This document shows, piece after piece, positions 30,593 through 39,201 of a DNA stretch of 64,000 bases (the first letter of the stretch is position 1; every line of letters begins with the position of its first letter). The position numbers were made by a program, and so were the translations under genes. Origin of the DNA: Asaia sp003994335 (lineage in GTDB: Bacteria > Pseudomonadota > Alphaproteobacteria > Acetobacterales > Acetobacteraceae); NCBI RefSeq assembly GCF_037151175.1, contig NZ_JBBCOR010000002.1, positions 1 to 64,000 on the forward strand, written 5' to 3'. Below the pieces are notes generated by a model. The model saw nothing but the letters and a program-made list of their open reading frames with translations, had not been told where the DNA came from and ran no database searches.

Positions 30593-31639
30593 ATGTCCTA
30601 CGCGCATCCTCTCAAGGACATCGCCCGGCAAGCCGGCGTCGGGCTGGCAACGGTCGATAGGGTTCTGCATGACAGGGCCGGGGTGCGAACAGCCACGCGA
30701 CGCCGAGTGCATCAGGCAATCGAAGAGCTCTCCCGCCAGACGCTCGAAGCTTCGCTTCACGGCAGCCGCCTGGTCATCGATCTCGTCATGGAAGCCCCGA
30801 ACCGTTTTTCCAGTGCGGTGCATGCCGCGCTCGAATCCCAGCTCGCCGCGCTCATGCCCGTCGCCATGCGCGTGCGCGCCCATCTGGGCGAAACGGCTAC
30901 AGGAGAGGAAATAGCCTCAATTCTGGCGCGACTGCGCAGGCGCGGCTCGAACGGGGTCCTCCTCAAAGCGCCCGACCATCCCGCCATCCGGGCCGAGATA
31001 CGGGCCTGCGCCGATGCAAGGATCCCGGTCCTGACGCTTGTGACCGACCTCCCGGACACGCCGCGCCATGCTTATGTCGGCATGGATAATCAGGCTGCCG
31101 GTGCCACCGCAGCCTGGCTCATCTCGGGATGGATGCATGCCCCGATCCATACGGGCAAGGCGGTTCTCGTGGTGATTTCAAGCTATCGTTTCCTGGGCGA
31201 GGAAGAGCGGGAGGTGGGATTTCGTCGGGCCTTGGCTGAGCGTGCGCCCCATCTTTCTGTTCTGTCCCTGGGTGAAGGACGAGGCCTCGACTGGCAGACC
31301 TATGATCTGGTGGAGCACTGCCTGAAAACCCATCCAGAGATCGAAGGTATCTATTCCATCGGCGGCGGAAACCGCGCCATCGCAAAAGCGCTCGAACGAT
31401 GCGGCCGACAGCCAGCGGTTTTTATCGCGCATGACCTGGATCGCGACAATCAGGCACTCCTGACGGAGGGGACCATCACCGCCGTACTCCATCACGATCT
31501 GGGAGCAGATATGCTGCAGGCCTGCCAGATCCTGATCGAGGCCAATCGCCTGCGACCACCCAGCCTCCTGACACGCCCAAGCCCCGTACAGATCATCACG
31601 CCCGTGAACATGCCGCCCAACCTCCGGAAAGGCACATAA
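30593..31639 (+). CDS. LacI family transcriptional regulator
   Basis: 348 aa, ATG with AAGGAG 7 nt upstream. N-terminal HTH with LKDIARQAGVGLATVDRVLHDRAGVRTATRRRV; the VDRVLH variant is typical of the subgroup near RbsR-like and inositol-type regulators. The C-terminal sugar-binding (periplasmic-binding-like) domain has GSNGVLLKAPDHPAI, PVLTLVTDLP, YVGMDNQAAGATAAWLI, IEGIYSIGGGNRAIAKALE and the AVLHHDLGADMLQA end. It probably controls the divergent PhyH oxygenase and itself. No clear LacI-type palindrome was found in the 30451-30592 gap. Confidence 0.9.
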   Translation: MSYAHPLKDIARQAGVGLATVDRVLHDRAGVRTATRRRVHQAIEELSRQTLEASLHGSRLVIDLVMEAPNRFSSAVHAALESQLAALMPVAMRVRAHLGETATGEEIASILARLRRRGSNGVLLKAPDHPAIRAEIRACADARIPVLTLVTDLPDTPRHAYVGMDNQAAGATAAWLISGWMHAPIHTGKAVLVVISSYRFLGEEEREVGFRRALAERAPHLSVLSLGEGRGLDWQTYDLVEHCLKTHPEIEGIYSIGGGNRAIAKALERCGRQPAVFIAHDLDRDNQALLTEGTITAVLHHDLGADMLQACQILIEANRLRPPSLLTRPSPVQIITPVNMPPNLRKGT

Positions 31640-31757
31640 CCGCGCCCGTCCGAGCCAGAAAGTTGAGCGCCTGGTATGTTCCCGGCGAGAACCCTCCTGA
31701 GCGGAGGCAGCCATCGTCGCCACTCCGGGGCGGGCTTTGGGAGATCAGGCTCCGCAA

Positions 31758-32396
31758 TTAGGCAATGAATCGTGCCTGTGCCTTGCGTATCGAGAGCGGG
31801 GGCAAGGCACCCTCTGGCGTGTGCGCGTCCTGAATACCGGTCCCAAGCGCTGTAACCACCGGCACGACGCCGCCCCAAAGCGCAGACGGCAGATCGGCAT
31901 CATCCTCGACCGGTGGGCCGGTGCGAATCTTCGCGCTGGCCGCCTCAATATCGAGCGCGATCACCCCCGTGGCCTTGAGCTCATTGGCGGTCATGGCCCG
32001 CAGCTCCGTGCTCCGCCCCGGCAGCAAATGATCGGTGATCGCGTTCAGTGCCTGCAGATGCTCTGCATCCGTCACCTTGCGGGCTGTGCCATGGACCACA
32101 GCGCATCGATAATTCACCGAATGGTGGAGAGACGAACGGGCGACCACGATTCCCGTCAACTGGGTAACGGTCACACACATCTTCTGCCCATCCAGACCCA
32201 TGAGTCGTGTCTTGGATGCCCCGTGAAGGTAGAGGATGCTCCCCGCACGTGCATACGCCATGGGCATGACCATGGGGCGCTCCTGCGCCACAAAGCCGAC
32301 ATGCCCCACAAGGCCGGTATCGAGGATGGCGTGAACCGTCTCCTCGTCATAATGCGCGCGCTTGCCCTGACGGGCTTTGGCAAAATCGGGAACCAT
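31758..32396 (-). CDS. Pyridoxamine 5'-phosphate oxidase-like FMN-binding protein
   Basis: 212 aa from ATG 32396, which has AGAGGA 8 nt upstream; a longer frame to 32495 would overlap the divergent gene. Split-barrel flavin-binding fold: HAILDTGLVGHVGFVAQERPMVMPMAYARAGSILYLHGASKTRLM, then TGIVVARSSLHHSVNYRCAVVHGTARKV. The family (PNPOx-like/FMN-binding) includes heme-degrading and flavin-reducing enzymes; this protein is not canonical PdxH. Divergent from a MocR regulator, whose usual cofactor is PLP, so a vitamin B6-related role is plausible. Confidence 0.83.
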   Translation of the reverse strand: MVPDFAKARQGKRAHYDEETVHAILDTGLVGHVGFVAQERPMVMPMAYARAGSILYLHGASKTRLMGLDGQKMCVTVTQLTGIVVARSSLHHSVNYRCAVVHGTARKVTDAEHLQALNAITDHLLPGRSTELRAMTANELKATGVIALDIEAASAKIRTGPPVEDDADLPSALWGGVVPVVTALGTGIQDAHTPEGALPPLSIRKAQARFIA

Positions 32397-32493
32397 GTCG
32401 CGTGTCCTCTCAGCCAGACGGTTTTCGCTTGACGTTCCCCCTGCTACGCTCCGAACTGGAATGAATCGAGAGCCGGTTTCAGGATGTTTGTTC

Positions 32494-33927
32494 ATGCCAG
32501 TTTATCTGCCCGCCATCGTACAACCGGAGCCAGGCGCCGACCTCTCTCTCCCTGCCCAGGTTTTCGCCGCGATCAGCGCCGCAATACGCGCGGGCCGGCT
32601 GGCCGAGGGCGACATGATGCCCTCCACACGTCAGGCCGCTGATGGGCTTGGGCTCTCACGCAGCACGATCTCGACGGCCTATGATCTTCTGCGTGCGGAA
32701 GGGCTCATTACCATGCGCGCGGGCAGCCGCCCGGTCGTATGCCTTCCCACCCCCCGAAAGGTGAAACAGGCCGCCGACACTGTGCCTGCACTCTCGACGC
32801 GCGGACATGTTCTCGCGCGTGATCCTCGGACAAGCAGCTACACAATCCCGCAAGGACGGCTGTCACCCGGCCTCCCCGATGAGGGGCGCTTCCCCGCCGA
32901 TCTCTGGGGCCAGATTTTGCGCCGTCATGCCCGTCAGTCTCACGGGGAGGAGGCCTGTTATGGCGGTTATCATGGCGCGCGCGCGCTGCGCGCTGCGCTA
33001 TGTGCGCGACTGGCCAGCGACAGGGGGCTTCAGGTCTCGTCCGAGCAGATCCTGATAACGCCGGGCACGCAGGCCTCCCTCAACCTGATCGCTCAGACGA
33101 TGCTTGATCCGGGCATGAGCGTGGCGCTGGAAAATCCCGGTTATCTCGGGGCACGGGCGGCCTTCCAGGCGGCCGGTGCCATGATCCACCCCGTGCCGGT
33201 CGATGCCGGGGGGCTCGATCCGGCGCAACTCCCCCCTGAGGCAAAGCTCATCTACATCACGCCGTCCAACCAGTATCCGCTTGGGGGACGTATGGATCTG
33301 ACGCGGCGGCTCGCCCTGCTGGAGCGGGCCCGCGCGCAAGGCTCCCTCATTCTTGAGGACGACTATGACAGCGAATTCCTGTGGCATGGGCGCGAGATCG
33401 CGTCTCTCGCAGCGCATGGATCGGGGGAGGAATGCGTCTATCTGGGCTCTGCCTCCAAGACGCTCTTGCCGGGACTCAGGCTCGGCTGGATGGTCGTGCC
33501 ACCGGCGCTCATCGCCCCCCTGCGGGCAGCGCACCGCAATCTGGGATATGCGGCCAATCTCCATGGGCAGCTGGCCTTGGCGGAGCTTATGAATTCCGGG
33601 CATTACCGCCTGCATCTGCGCCGTATCTCGCGGCTGTATCAGCAACGCGGCCTCGCGCTCCATGAGGCGCTTTCTTCACTTCCTTTCCTGCAGGTTCTCC
33701 CCCCGCGCGGAGGCGTTCAACTGGGGCTACGCCTGCTGGTAGCAGGGCGTGAAGAGGCGTGCATGACCGCGCTCGCCCAGACGGGCTATCGCGTCGGACG
33801 CCTCTCGGCACTTTGCTTGGACGCGGCGACAGAGGGGCTGGTCATAGGCTTTGCCACGCTGCGGCCGGATGACCCGGCCCGCATTGCCTCCACCCTCGCT
33901 CAGGTGGTTATGACAGGCAGGCCATAG
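32494..33927 (+). CDS. MocR-type regulator (GntR helix-turn-helix fused to aminotransferase fold)
   Basis: 477 aa from ATG 32494 (AGGA 9 nt upstream); ATG 32461 is possible but has no ribosome site. The N-terminal GntR winged helix (LPAQVFAAISAAIRAGRLAEGDMMPSTRQAADGLGLSRSTISTAYDLLRAEGLI) is joined by a linker to a class-I aminotransferase-like domain. The latter has YGGYHGARALRAALCARLASDRG, TPGTQASLNLIAQTML, ENPGYLGARAAF, DDYDSEF, and the PLP lysine in LGSASKTLLPGLRLGWMV. MocR proteins use PLP as effector, PdxR being the best known. The divergent flavin-binding protein gene is the probable target. Confidence 0.92.
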   Translation: MPVYLPAIVQPEPGADLSLPAQVFAAISAAIRAGRLAEGDMMPSTRQAADGLGLSRSTISTAYDLLRAEGLITMRAGSRPVVCLPTPRKVKQAADTVPALSTRGHVLARDPRTSSYTIPQGRLSPGLPDEGRFPADLWGQILRRHARQSHGEEACYGGYHGARALRAALCARLASDRGLQVSSEQILITPGTQASLNLIAQTMLDPGMSVALENPGYLGARAAFQAAGAMIHPVPVDAGGLDPAQLPPEAKLIYITPSNQYPLGGRMDLTRRLALLERARAQGSLILEDDYDSEFLWHGREIASLAAHGSGEECVYLGSASKTLLPGLRLGWMVVPPALIAPLRAAHRNLGYAANLHGQLALAELMNSGHYRLHLRRISRLYQQRGLALHEALSSLPFLQVLPPRGGVQLGLRLLVAGREEACMTALAQTGYRVGRLSALCLDAATEGLVIGFATLRPDDPARIASTLAQVVMTGRP

Positions 33928-33995
33928 GCTCAGACCCAGGCACAGACTCAGGCCCAGGCCCAGCCTCAGGCCCGGATGGATAATTGAAATGATGC

Positions 33996-34412
33996 TCAGG
34001 GCTTATCCCAGTGGCCGATATGGCAGAGATGTGCCCATTCCGCCGCGGTGACAGGCGCGACGGACAGACGCGACTGACGCAGGAGCGCCATTTCAGACAG
34101 AGCGGGATCCGCCTTGATCGTTGCAAGCGAAACCGGCGCGGCGAAAGCACCCCGCGCCGCCACGTCCACGCAGACCCATTTACCGCCTTCGGCTGTCGGG
34201 TCGGGATAAGCCTCCCGCACGATCTCAACCACACCGACGATCTGCTTTTCAGAGACCGAGTGATAGAAGAACGCAAGATCGCCGCAGCGCATGGCAGACA
34301 GGTTATTGCGCGCCTGATAGTTACGCACACCGGTCCAGGGCTCGACCTTGTTCGTAACCTGCTGCTGCCACGAAAAGGTCTCAGGTTCGGATTTAATCAA
34401 CCAGTACTGCAT
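33996..34412 (-). CDS. EVE domain protein
   Basis: 138 aa from ATG 34412 (GAGGG 6 nt upstream). EVE domain (PUA-like fold): QYWLIKSEPETFSW at the N-terminus, WTGVRNYQARNNLSAMRCGDLAFFYHS, IVGVVEIVREAYPDPT, and VSLATIKADPALSEMALLRQSRLSVAPVTAAEW. EVE proteins bind modified bases; bacterial stand-alone members are implicated in RNA modification recognition and sometimes defence, with the housekeeping role unclear. It converges on the MocR gene and is divergent from ccmC. Confidence 0.92.
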   Translation of the reverse strand: MQYWLIKSEPETFSWQQQVTNKVEPWTGVRNYQARNNLSAMRCGDLAFFYHSVSEKQIVGVVEIVREAYPDPTAEGGKWVCVDVAARGAFAAPVSLATIKADPALSEMALLRQSRLSVAPVTAAEWAHLCHIGHWDKP

Positions 34413-34589
34413 CGACGACCCTCTGTTATCGGTCAAGCCTGTTGCGCTTATCGGAACAAACTGCCCCTTCACGCTTCCCCTCTCCGAGCGGTATGCCGTA
34501 TCAGGACGGCTTTCGATCAAAAAACCTTCATCGGATGGAGCCATTCACGGGCTATACCATGCCCGGATGCCAGGGGAGAGAGGCCAAGA

Positions 34590-35375
34590 GTGACGAAAGC
34601 CACGCGACAGATCATGGCGGGACGAGACATGAATGGGTCGCTCCTGCATCGCTTTGCCAATCCCGGTCGGTTTCTGCGCCTCTCACGCTGGCTCTTGCCC
34701 CTTCTCTCTATCGGCGCCGTCGTGTTTCTGGCCATCGGACTGGCCTGGTCGCTGTTCGTTGCACCGGCTGACTGGCAGCAGGGCGACGCCGTGCGGATCA
34801 TGTATCTGCACGTCCCCATGGCCATCCTTGCCTCTTCCGGTTACGCGGCTCTGGCTGTCTGTGGCGTGCTTTCTCTGGTCTGGAAGCATCCTCTGGCCGA
34901 TCTGGCTGCGGTCGAGATTGGCCCGATCGGTGCCGTGGTCACAGCGCTCTGCCTGATCACCGGCTCGCTCTGGGGCAAGCCCATGTGGGGTACATGGTGG
35001 GTATGGGACGCCAGACTGACCTCGGTTCTGGTGCTGTTTTTCCTGTATCTGGGCCATATCGCGCTCATTCAGGCCTTTGACGACCCGCAACGCGGCTATC
35101 GCGCAGCATCCGTGCTTGCCCTGGCCGGTGTGATCGACCTGCCGATCATCAAGTTCAGTGTGAGCTGGTGGAATACGCTGCATCAGCCGGACAGCATTAC
35201 CCTGACTCACGCCCCTTCCATGGCGCTCTCGATGCTGCTGCCTCTGGCCCTGTGCATGACGGGATTCACATTGGGTTTCGCGGCCCTCGTCGTGGGACGC
35301 GTGACCGCCTCCGTACTCGAGACCCGCGCCCAGCAGATGATGACACGCACGCAGCGCAGGGAACGCGGCGCATGA
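34590..35375 (+). CDS. ccmC: Heme exporter subunit CcmC
   Basis: 261 aa from GTG 34590, chosen for the GGAGAGAGG ribosome site 6 nt upstream; ATG 34614 is the alternative. Six membrane helices with the tryptophan-rich heme-handling motif WGTWWVWDARLTSVLVL and periplasmic histidines (LHVPMAI, NTLHQPDS). CcmC presents heme to CcmE in cytochrome c maturation system I. First gene here of an overlapped ccmCDEFGHI series; the ATP-dependent CcmA and CcmB genes are not adjacent. A longer frame from 34011 is ruled out because it is antisense to the EVE gene. Confidence 0.92.
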   Translation: MTKATRQIMAGRDMNGSLLHRFANPGRFLRLSRWLLPLLSIGAVVFLAIGLAWSLFVAPADWQQGDAVRIMYLHVPMAILASSGYAALAVCGVLSLVWKHPLADLAAVEIGPIGAVVTALCLITGSLWGKPMWGTWWVWDARLTSVLVLFFLYLGHIALIQAFDDPQRGYRAASVLALAGVIDLPIIKFSVSWWNTLHQPDSITLTHAPSMALSMLLPLALCMTGFTLGFAALVVGRVTASVLETRAQQMMTRTQRRERGA

Positions 35376-35521
35376 CCCATCTGCCCTATATCGCGGCCTC
35401 CTACAGCATCACGCTGACGGCGCTGTCCGCGCTCAGCCTCTCTCTCATCTGGCGCCTGCGTCGCGCACGGCGCGTTCTGACGCTGCTGGAAGCCCGGTCG
35501 GCCTCGGAATTGCGCCCCTGA
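35372..35521 (+). CDS. ccmD: Heme exporter protein CcmD
   Basis: 49 aa. The ATG overlaps the ccmC stop (ATGA) and the stop overlaps the ccmE ATG (TGATG). Typical CcmD: one N-terminal membrane helix (PYIAASYSITLTALSALSLSLI), then a basic cytoplasmic tail (WRLRRARRVLTLLEAR). CcmD helps release holo-CcmE from CcmABC. Confidence 0.9.
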   Translation: MTHLPYIAASYSITLTALSALSLSLIWRLRRARRVLTLLEARSASELRP

Positions 35522-36129
35522 TGAACGCACTCCCTGCCCGGCCCAGACGCCGCATGACCCGCAAGACGAGACGCCTCTGGCTCGTCATGAGTTGCCTCGC
35601 CTGCTTCGCCGTCGCGACGGCGCTCGTGCTGAATGCATTTTCTTCAAGCATCGTGTTTTTCATGGCGCCTTCGCAGATTCTGAAATCTCCCCCACCGGGC
35701 GATCGTATGGTCCGGCTGGGCGGCATGGTCGTGGCCGGGTCATTGCGCCGCACACTCGATGGCCAGCGCCCGGTCAATCTGTTTCAGGTGACAGACGGTC
35801 AGGCGGCCCTGGAGGTACGTTTCGAAGGCATATTGCCGGATCTCTTTCGGGAAGGGCAGAGCGTGGTGGCCCTTGGCACCTATGCTCCCGGCAAGGATTT
35901 TGCCGCATCCGAAGTACTCGCCAAACATGACGAGACCTATATGCCAAAGGAGGTCGCCGAGGCATTGCAGCGCAGCGGCAAATGGGACCCGCGTTTCGGC
36001 AAGCCTCCGTCTAGCGAGAGCCTGAACAGCATGACACGCAGTGAGGCGGTAAATCCCCAGCCCATCCCGGGAGCGGCCTCCGCCAGAGCTCCGGCCAGAG
36101 CTTCAACCAGAGCTTCGACCACACCATGA
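35521..36129 (+). CDS. ccmE: Periplasmic heme chaperone CcmE
   Basis: 202 aa. N-terminal membrane anchor (LWLVMSCLACFAVATALVLNAF), OB-fold periplasmic domain (RLGGMVVAGSLRR, FQVTDGQAALEVRFEGILPDLFREGQSVVALG), and the heme-binding histidine in AKHDETYMPKE. The C-terminal tail beyond about residue 155 is long and low complexity (repeats of PARAS/TRAS type). Start overlaps ccmD; the stop overlaps ccmF by 4 bp. Confidence 0.93.
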   Translation: MNALPARPRRRMTRKTRRLWLVMSCLACFAVATALVLNAFSSSIVFFMAPSQILKSPPPGDRMVRLGGMVVAGSLRRTLDGQRPVNLFQVTDGQAALEVRFEGILPDLFREGQSVVALGTYAPGKDFAASEVLAKHDETYMPKEVAEALQRSGKWDPRFGKPPSSESLNSMTRSEAVNPQPIPGAASARAPARASTRASTTP

Positions 36130-38147
36130 TCGAACTCTTCAGTGCCGAGTCAGGGCATTATGCGCTCGCTCTCGCCTGTGTTCTCGCACTCGCGCAGTTT
36201 GTCCTGCCCCTTTGGGGGGCAGCGCGCGCACGGCGTTTTCTGCTGGATCTGGCCCCCAGCCTGGCCTGCGCCCAGTTTCTGGCACTGCTCTATGCCTTTT
36301 TGTGCCTGATTGTCTGCGCCATCGAGGATGATTTTTCGGTGCAGAATGTCGCGGCCAACTCAGCCTTGAGCAAGCCGCTGCGGTACAAGATCACCGGCGT
36401 CTGGGGAAACCACGAGGGATCGGTGCTTCTCTGGGCACTGATTCTCGCTCTGTGTGGCGGGGCTGTCGCCTTGCTTGGACGAGGCCTGCCCCTTGTGCTC
36501 AAGGCGCGCGTTCTGGCCGTTCTTGGCGGCGTTTCAACCGGATTCCAGCTCTTCTGCCTTCTGACCTCCGACCCTTTCGACAGGGTCTGGCCCGCGCCGC
36601 CCGACGGGCAGGGCATGAACCCGCTCCTGCAGGATCCCGGCCTCGCCTTTCATCCCCCCGTTCTTTACACCGGCTATGTCGGCTTCGCCGTCCCGTTTGC
36701 CTTTGCGGTTGCCGCCCTGATCGAGGGGCGTGTCGATGCCGCCTGGGGGCGCTGGGTACGTCCCTGGGCCGTAGCCGCCTGGTGCTTTCTCACGCTCGGC
36801 ATCGCCATGGGATCGTGGTGGTCGTATTACGTACTCGGCTGGGGTGGCTACTGGTTCTGGGATCCGGTCGAAAATGCGTCCCTGATCCCCTGGCTGACCG
36901 GCACGGCGCTCGTTCATTCCGCGATCGTGGTGGAAAAACGCGACGCCCTGCGAATCTGGACGGTTCTGCTCGCCATCGCCTCTTTTTCCTTCTCGCTCTC
37001 AGGGACTTTTCTGGTGCGGTCAGGCATTCTGAATTCGGTCCATGCCTTCGCGAACGACCCGGCGCGTGGCGTGTTCATTCTCGCGCTGCTGGGCATTGTC
37101 ATTGGCGGTTCGCTCCTGCTTTTCGCCTGGCGTGCCCCTTCCCTGAGCGCAGGAGGAATGTTCGCGCCCCTCTCGCGCGAGGGCGGCCTGGTACTCAACA
37201 ACATCCTGCTCTGCGCGCTCTGCGCAGTAGTGGTGACGGGCACCATGTATCCGCCTTTCATGCAGATCCTCACAGGCCGTACGCTCTCGGTCGGCAAGCC
37301 GTTTTTCGACGCAACAACCATCCCGCTTGCCCTGCCACTTCTGATCGTCATGGCAGTCGGCACCATGCTCCCCTGGAAGCGTGGCAGTCTTTCGCCCCTG
37401 CTGCACCGACTTTGGCTGGCCGCCCTCGTGGCAGGGCTGGCCCTGCTAGGCGGTCTGATGCTGCTCGATGGCATCCTGCCCGCGCTCTGCGCCGCCGCCG
37501 CTCTGTGGGTCATTCTCGCCAGTCTGACCGATCTGGCCACGCGGCTCGGTGCCCGCGTCGATCGTCACGCGGGATGGCGTGCGTCTCTGATCGGCCTGAG
37601 CCGGCGCGGCCGACACCTGCCCCGCGCCGTGTGGGGAAGCGCCATCGCCCATATCGGGGTCGGTGTGACGGTTCTCGGCCTGACCGGCATGTCACAGGCC
37701 AGGCATGACGTGGTGGAGATCGGCATCGGTCAGACGCTGCATCAGGGAAATCTGGACTGGTCCCTCCTGGCGGTTCGGCAGGAGCGTGGACCGAACTACA
37801 AGGCTCTGGTCGCAGACCTGATGGTCTCGCGCCATGGGCAGGTGCTCGCCACGCTTCATCCCTCGCGCCGCGACTTTGTGAGCCAGCATCAGGTCACAAC
37901 CGATGTCGCCATACGGACCAATCTGATGCGCGACCTCTACGCCGCTCTGGGCGAGGCCCATGGGAGCGGGCAAGATGCCCGCTACGTGCTGCGTCTCCAT
38001 GACAACCCGCTCGCACCCTGGATCTGGCTCGGCGGCGTCATCATGGCTCTCGGGGGCGGTCTTTCCCTCTCCGACCGACGCCATCGTTTCGGTGCGCCCA
38101 TGAAGCCGCGCCGCGCCCCCCCTATGCGTGAAGGAAGAGGGTCATGA
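36126..38147 (+). CDS. ccmF: Cytochrome c heme lyase subunit CcmF
   Basis: 673 aa polytopic membrane protein. The WWD heme-handling motif reads GWGGYWFWDPVENASLIPWL, preceded by GIAMGSWWSYYVL. Conserved CcmF histidine contexts are GNHEGSVLLWALIL and DPGLAFHPPVLYTGYVG. CcmF with CcmH ligates heme to apocytochrome c in the periplasm. Overlaps ccmE and ccmG by 4 bp. Confidence 0.95.
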   Translation: MIELFSAESGHYALALACVLALAQFVLPLWGAARARRFLLDLAPSLACAQFLALLYAFLCLIVCAIEDDFSVQNVAANSALSKPLRYKITGVWGNHEGSVLLWALILALCGGAVALLGRGLPLVLKARVLAVLGGVSTGFQLFCLLTSDPFDRVWPAPPDGQGMNPLLQDPGLAFHPPVLYTGYVGFAVPFAFAVAALIEGRVDAAWGRWVRPWAVAAWCFLTLGIAMGSWWSYYVLGWGGYWFWDPVENASLIPWLTGTALVHSAIVVEKRDALRIWTVLLAIASFSFSLSGTFLVRSGILNSVHAFANDPARGVFILALLGIVIGGSLLLFAWRAPSLSAGGMFAPLSREGGLVLNNILLCALCAVVVTGTMYPPFMQILTGRTLSVGKPFFDATTIPLALPLLIVMAVGTMLPWKRGSLSPLLHRLWLAALVAGLALLGGLMLLDGILPALCAAAALWVILASLTDLATRLGARVDRHAGWRASLIGLSRRGRHLPRAVWGSAIAHIGVGVTVLGLTGMSQARHDVVEIGIGQTLHQGNLDWSLLAVRQERGPNYKALVADLMVSRHGQVLATLHPSRRDFVSQHQVTTDVAIRTNLMRDLYAALGEAHGSGQDARYVLRLHDNPLAPWIWLGGVIMALGGGLSLSDRRHRFGAPMKPRRAPPMREGRGS

Positions 38148-38701
38148 GCGTTCCGACACGGCGTCGCCTCCTGATGGCCCTGCCGGTGGCGGGAGCCGGA
38201 CTGGTGGGCGCAGGATGCTGGAAAATGCTCGCTTCCATGCAGACGGGCCAGTTCGATCCGCGCGCCATCAGGCTTGATTCCCAGGCGCGCCTCGTGCCCG
38301 ATTTCGCGCTCGCGGGTCTATCGGACAGAGAGCCCGGCTTTGACGCCGCTGCGCTCAAAGCCAGTCCCGTACCGGTGCTGATCAATTTCTTTGCGTCGTG
38401 GTGCATTCCCTGCGTGACCGAAATGGCAGCCCTGAGAGTCATCGGGCGCCAGATCCCGATCTGGGGCATTGCCTATAAAGATCGGCCTGAAGACACTGAG
38501 CGCTTCGTGACGCGTGATGGCTCCCCCTACAGCCGTCTGGCGCGCGATCAGAGCGGCATGACGGCCATTGACTGGGGCGTGAGCGGTGTGCCCGAGAGCT
38601 TTCTTATCCTGCCCGGCGGTCATATTGCCTGGCATGGCGCCGCTGCCCTCGATGAAGGGGTATTCGAGCGCGAGATCCGTCCTTTGGCAGGGGGCCGATG
38701 A
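38144..38701 (+). CDS. ccmG: Thiol:disulfide interchange protein CcmG/DsbE
   Basis: 185 aa. N-terminal signal anchor (RRRLLMALPVAGAGLVGAGC) followed by a thioredoxin fold with active site FFASWCIPCVTEM, PVPVLINF before it, and the cis-proline region GVSGVPESFLI. Keeps the apocytochrome CXXCH cysteines reduced. Overlaps ccmF and ccmH by 4 bp. Confidence 0.92.
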   Translation: MSVPTRRRLLMALPVAGAGLVGAGCWKMLASMQTGQFDPRAIRLDSQARLVPDFALAGLSDREPGFDAAALKASPVPVLINFFASWCIPCVTEMAALRVIGRQIPIWGIAYKDRPEDTERFVTRDGSPYSRLARDQSGMTAIDWGVSGVPESFLILPGGHIAWHGAAALDEGVFEREIRPLAGGR

Positions 38702-39201
38702 TGATACGCGCCCGCTCGCTTGTCACCCTGATGATCGTCCTTACTGCCTGCGCTCTTCCTGCTTTGGCGCCGCCCTCTTTTGCCCTGGACGACCCCGGCG
38801 AAAAGCTGTCTGACCCGGTGCAGGAGAAACGCGCCGAAGCGATTGGCGCGCAGCTCCGCTGCCTCGTCTGCCAGAATGAGTCCATCGAAGACAGCAGCGC
38901 AGAGCTCGCGCGCGACCTGCGCCATGTCGTGCGACAGCGCGTGGCAGCGGGGGAGAGCGACCCACAAATCATGGCCTGGATGACCCAACGCTATGGCGAA
39001 TTCATCCGTCTGCGCCCTGGTCTCTCGGCTGCGACGCTGCTCCTCTGGGCGATGCCGGCTCTGGCCCTGATGGCTGGTCTTGTGGCTGCCGCACTCATGA
39101 TGCGGCGTCGGGCCCTTCCCGCCGGGATGGGGGAGACACTCAACGCTGCCGAGCAAAGGCGTCTGGCGCAATTGCTGCGTGAGGGGGAGGACAGCCAGTG
39201 A
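38698..39201 (+). CDS. ccmH: Cytochrome c maturation protein CcmH (CycL)
   Basis: 167 aa. Signal peptide, then the redox motif RCLVCQNESIEDSSAELARDLR, the QRVAAGESDPQIMAWMTQRYGEFIRLRP segment, and a C-terminal membrane helix (LLLWAMPALALMAGLVAAALMM). This is the short CcmH with the domain that reduces apocytochrome; the TPR part is encoded separately by ccmI next door. Overlaps both neighbours by 4 bp. Confidence 0.93.
   Translation: MMIRARSLVTLMIVLTACALPALAPPSFALDDPGEKLSDPVQEKRAEAIGAQLRCLVCQNESIEDSSAELARDLRHVVRQRVAAGESDPQIMAWMTQRYGEFIRLRPGLSAATLLLWAMPALALMAGLVAAALMMRRRALPAGMGETLNAAEQRRLAQLLREGEDSQ

Noticed and set aside
33930..33990. CAGGCC-rich low-complexity stretch between MocR and EVE genes
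   Set aside because: Short, imperfect repeats in a 68-bp convergent gap; no structure or function supported.
34011..34589. Long upstream extension of ccmC
   Set aside because: Antisense to the EVE-domain gene. A clear ribosome site precedes GTG 34590.
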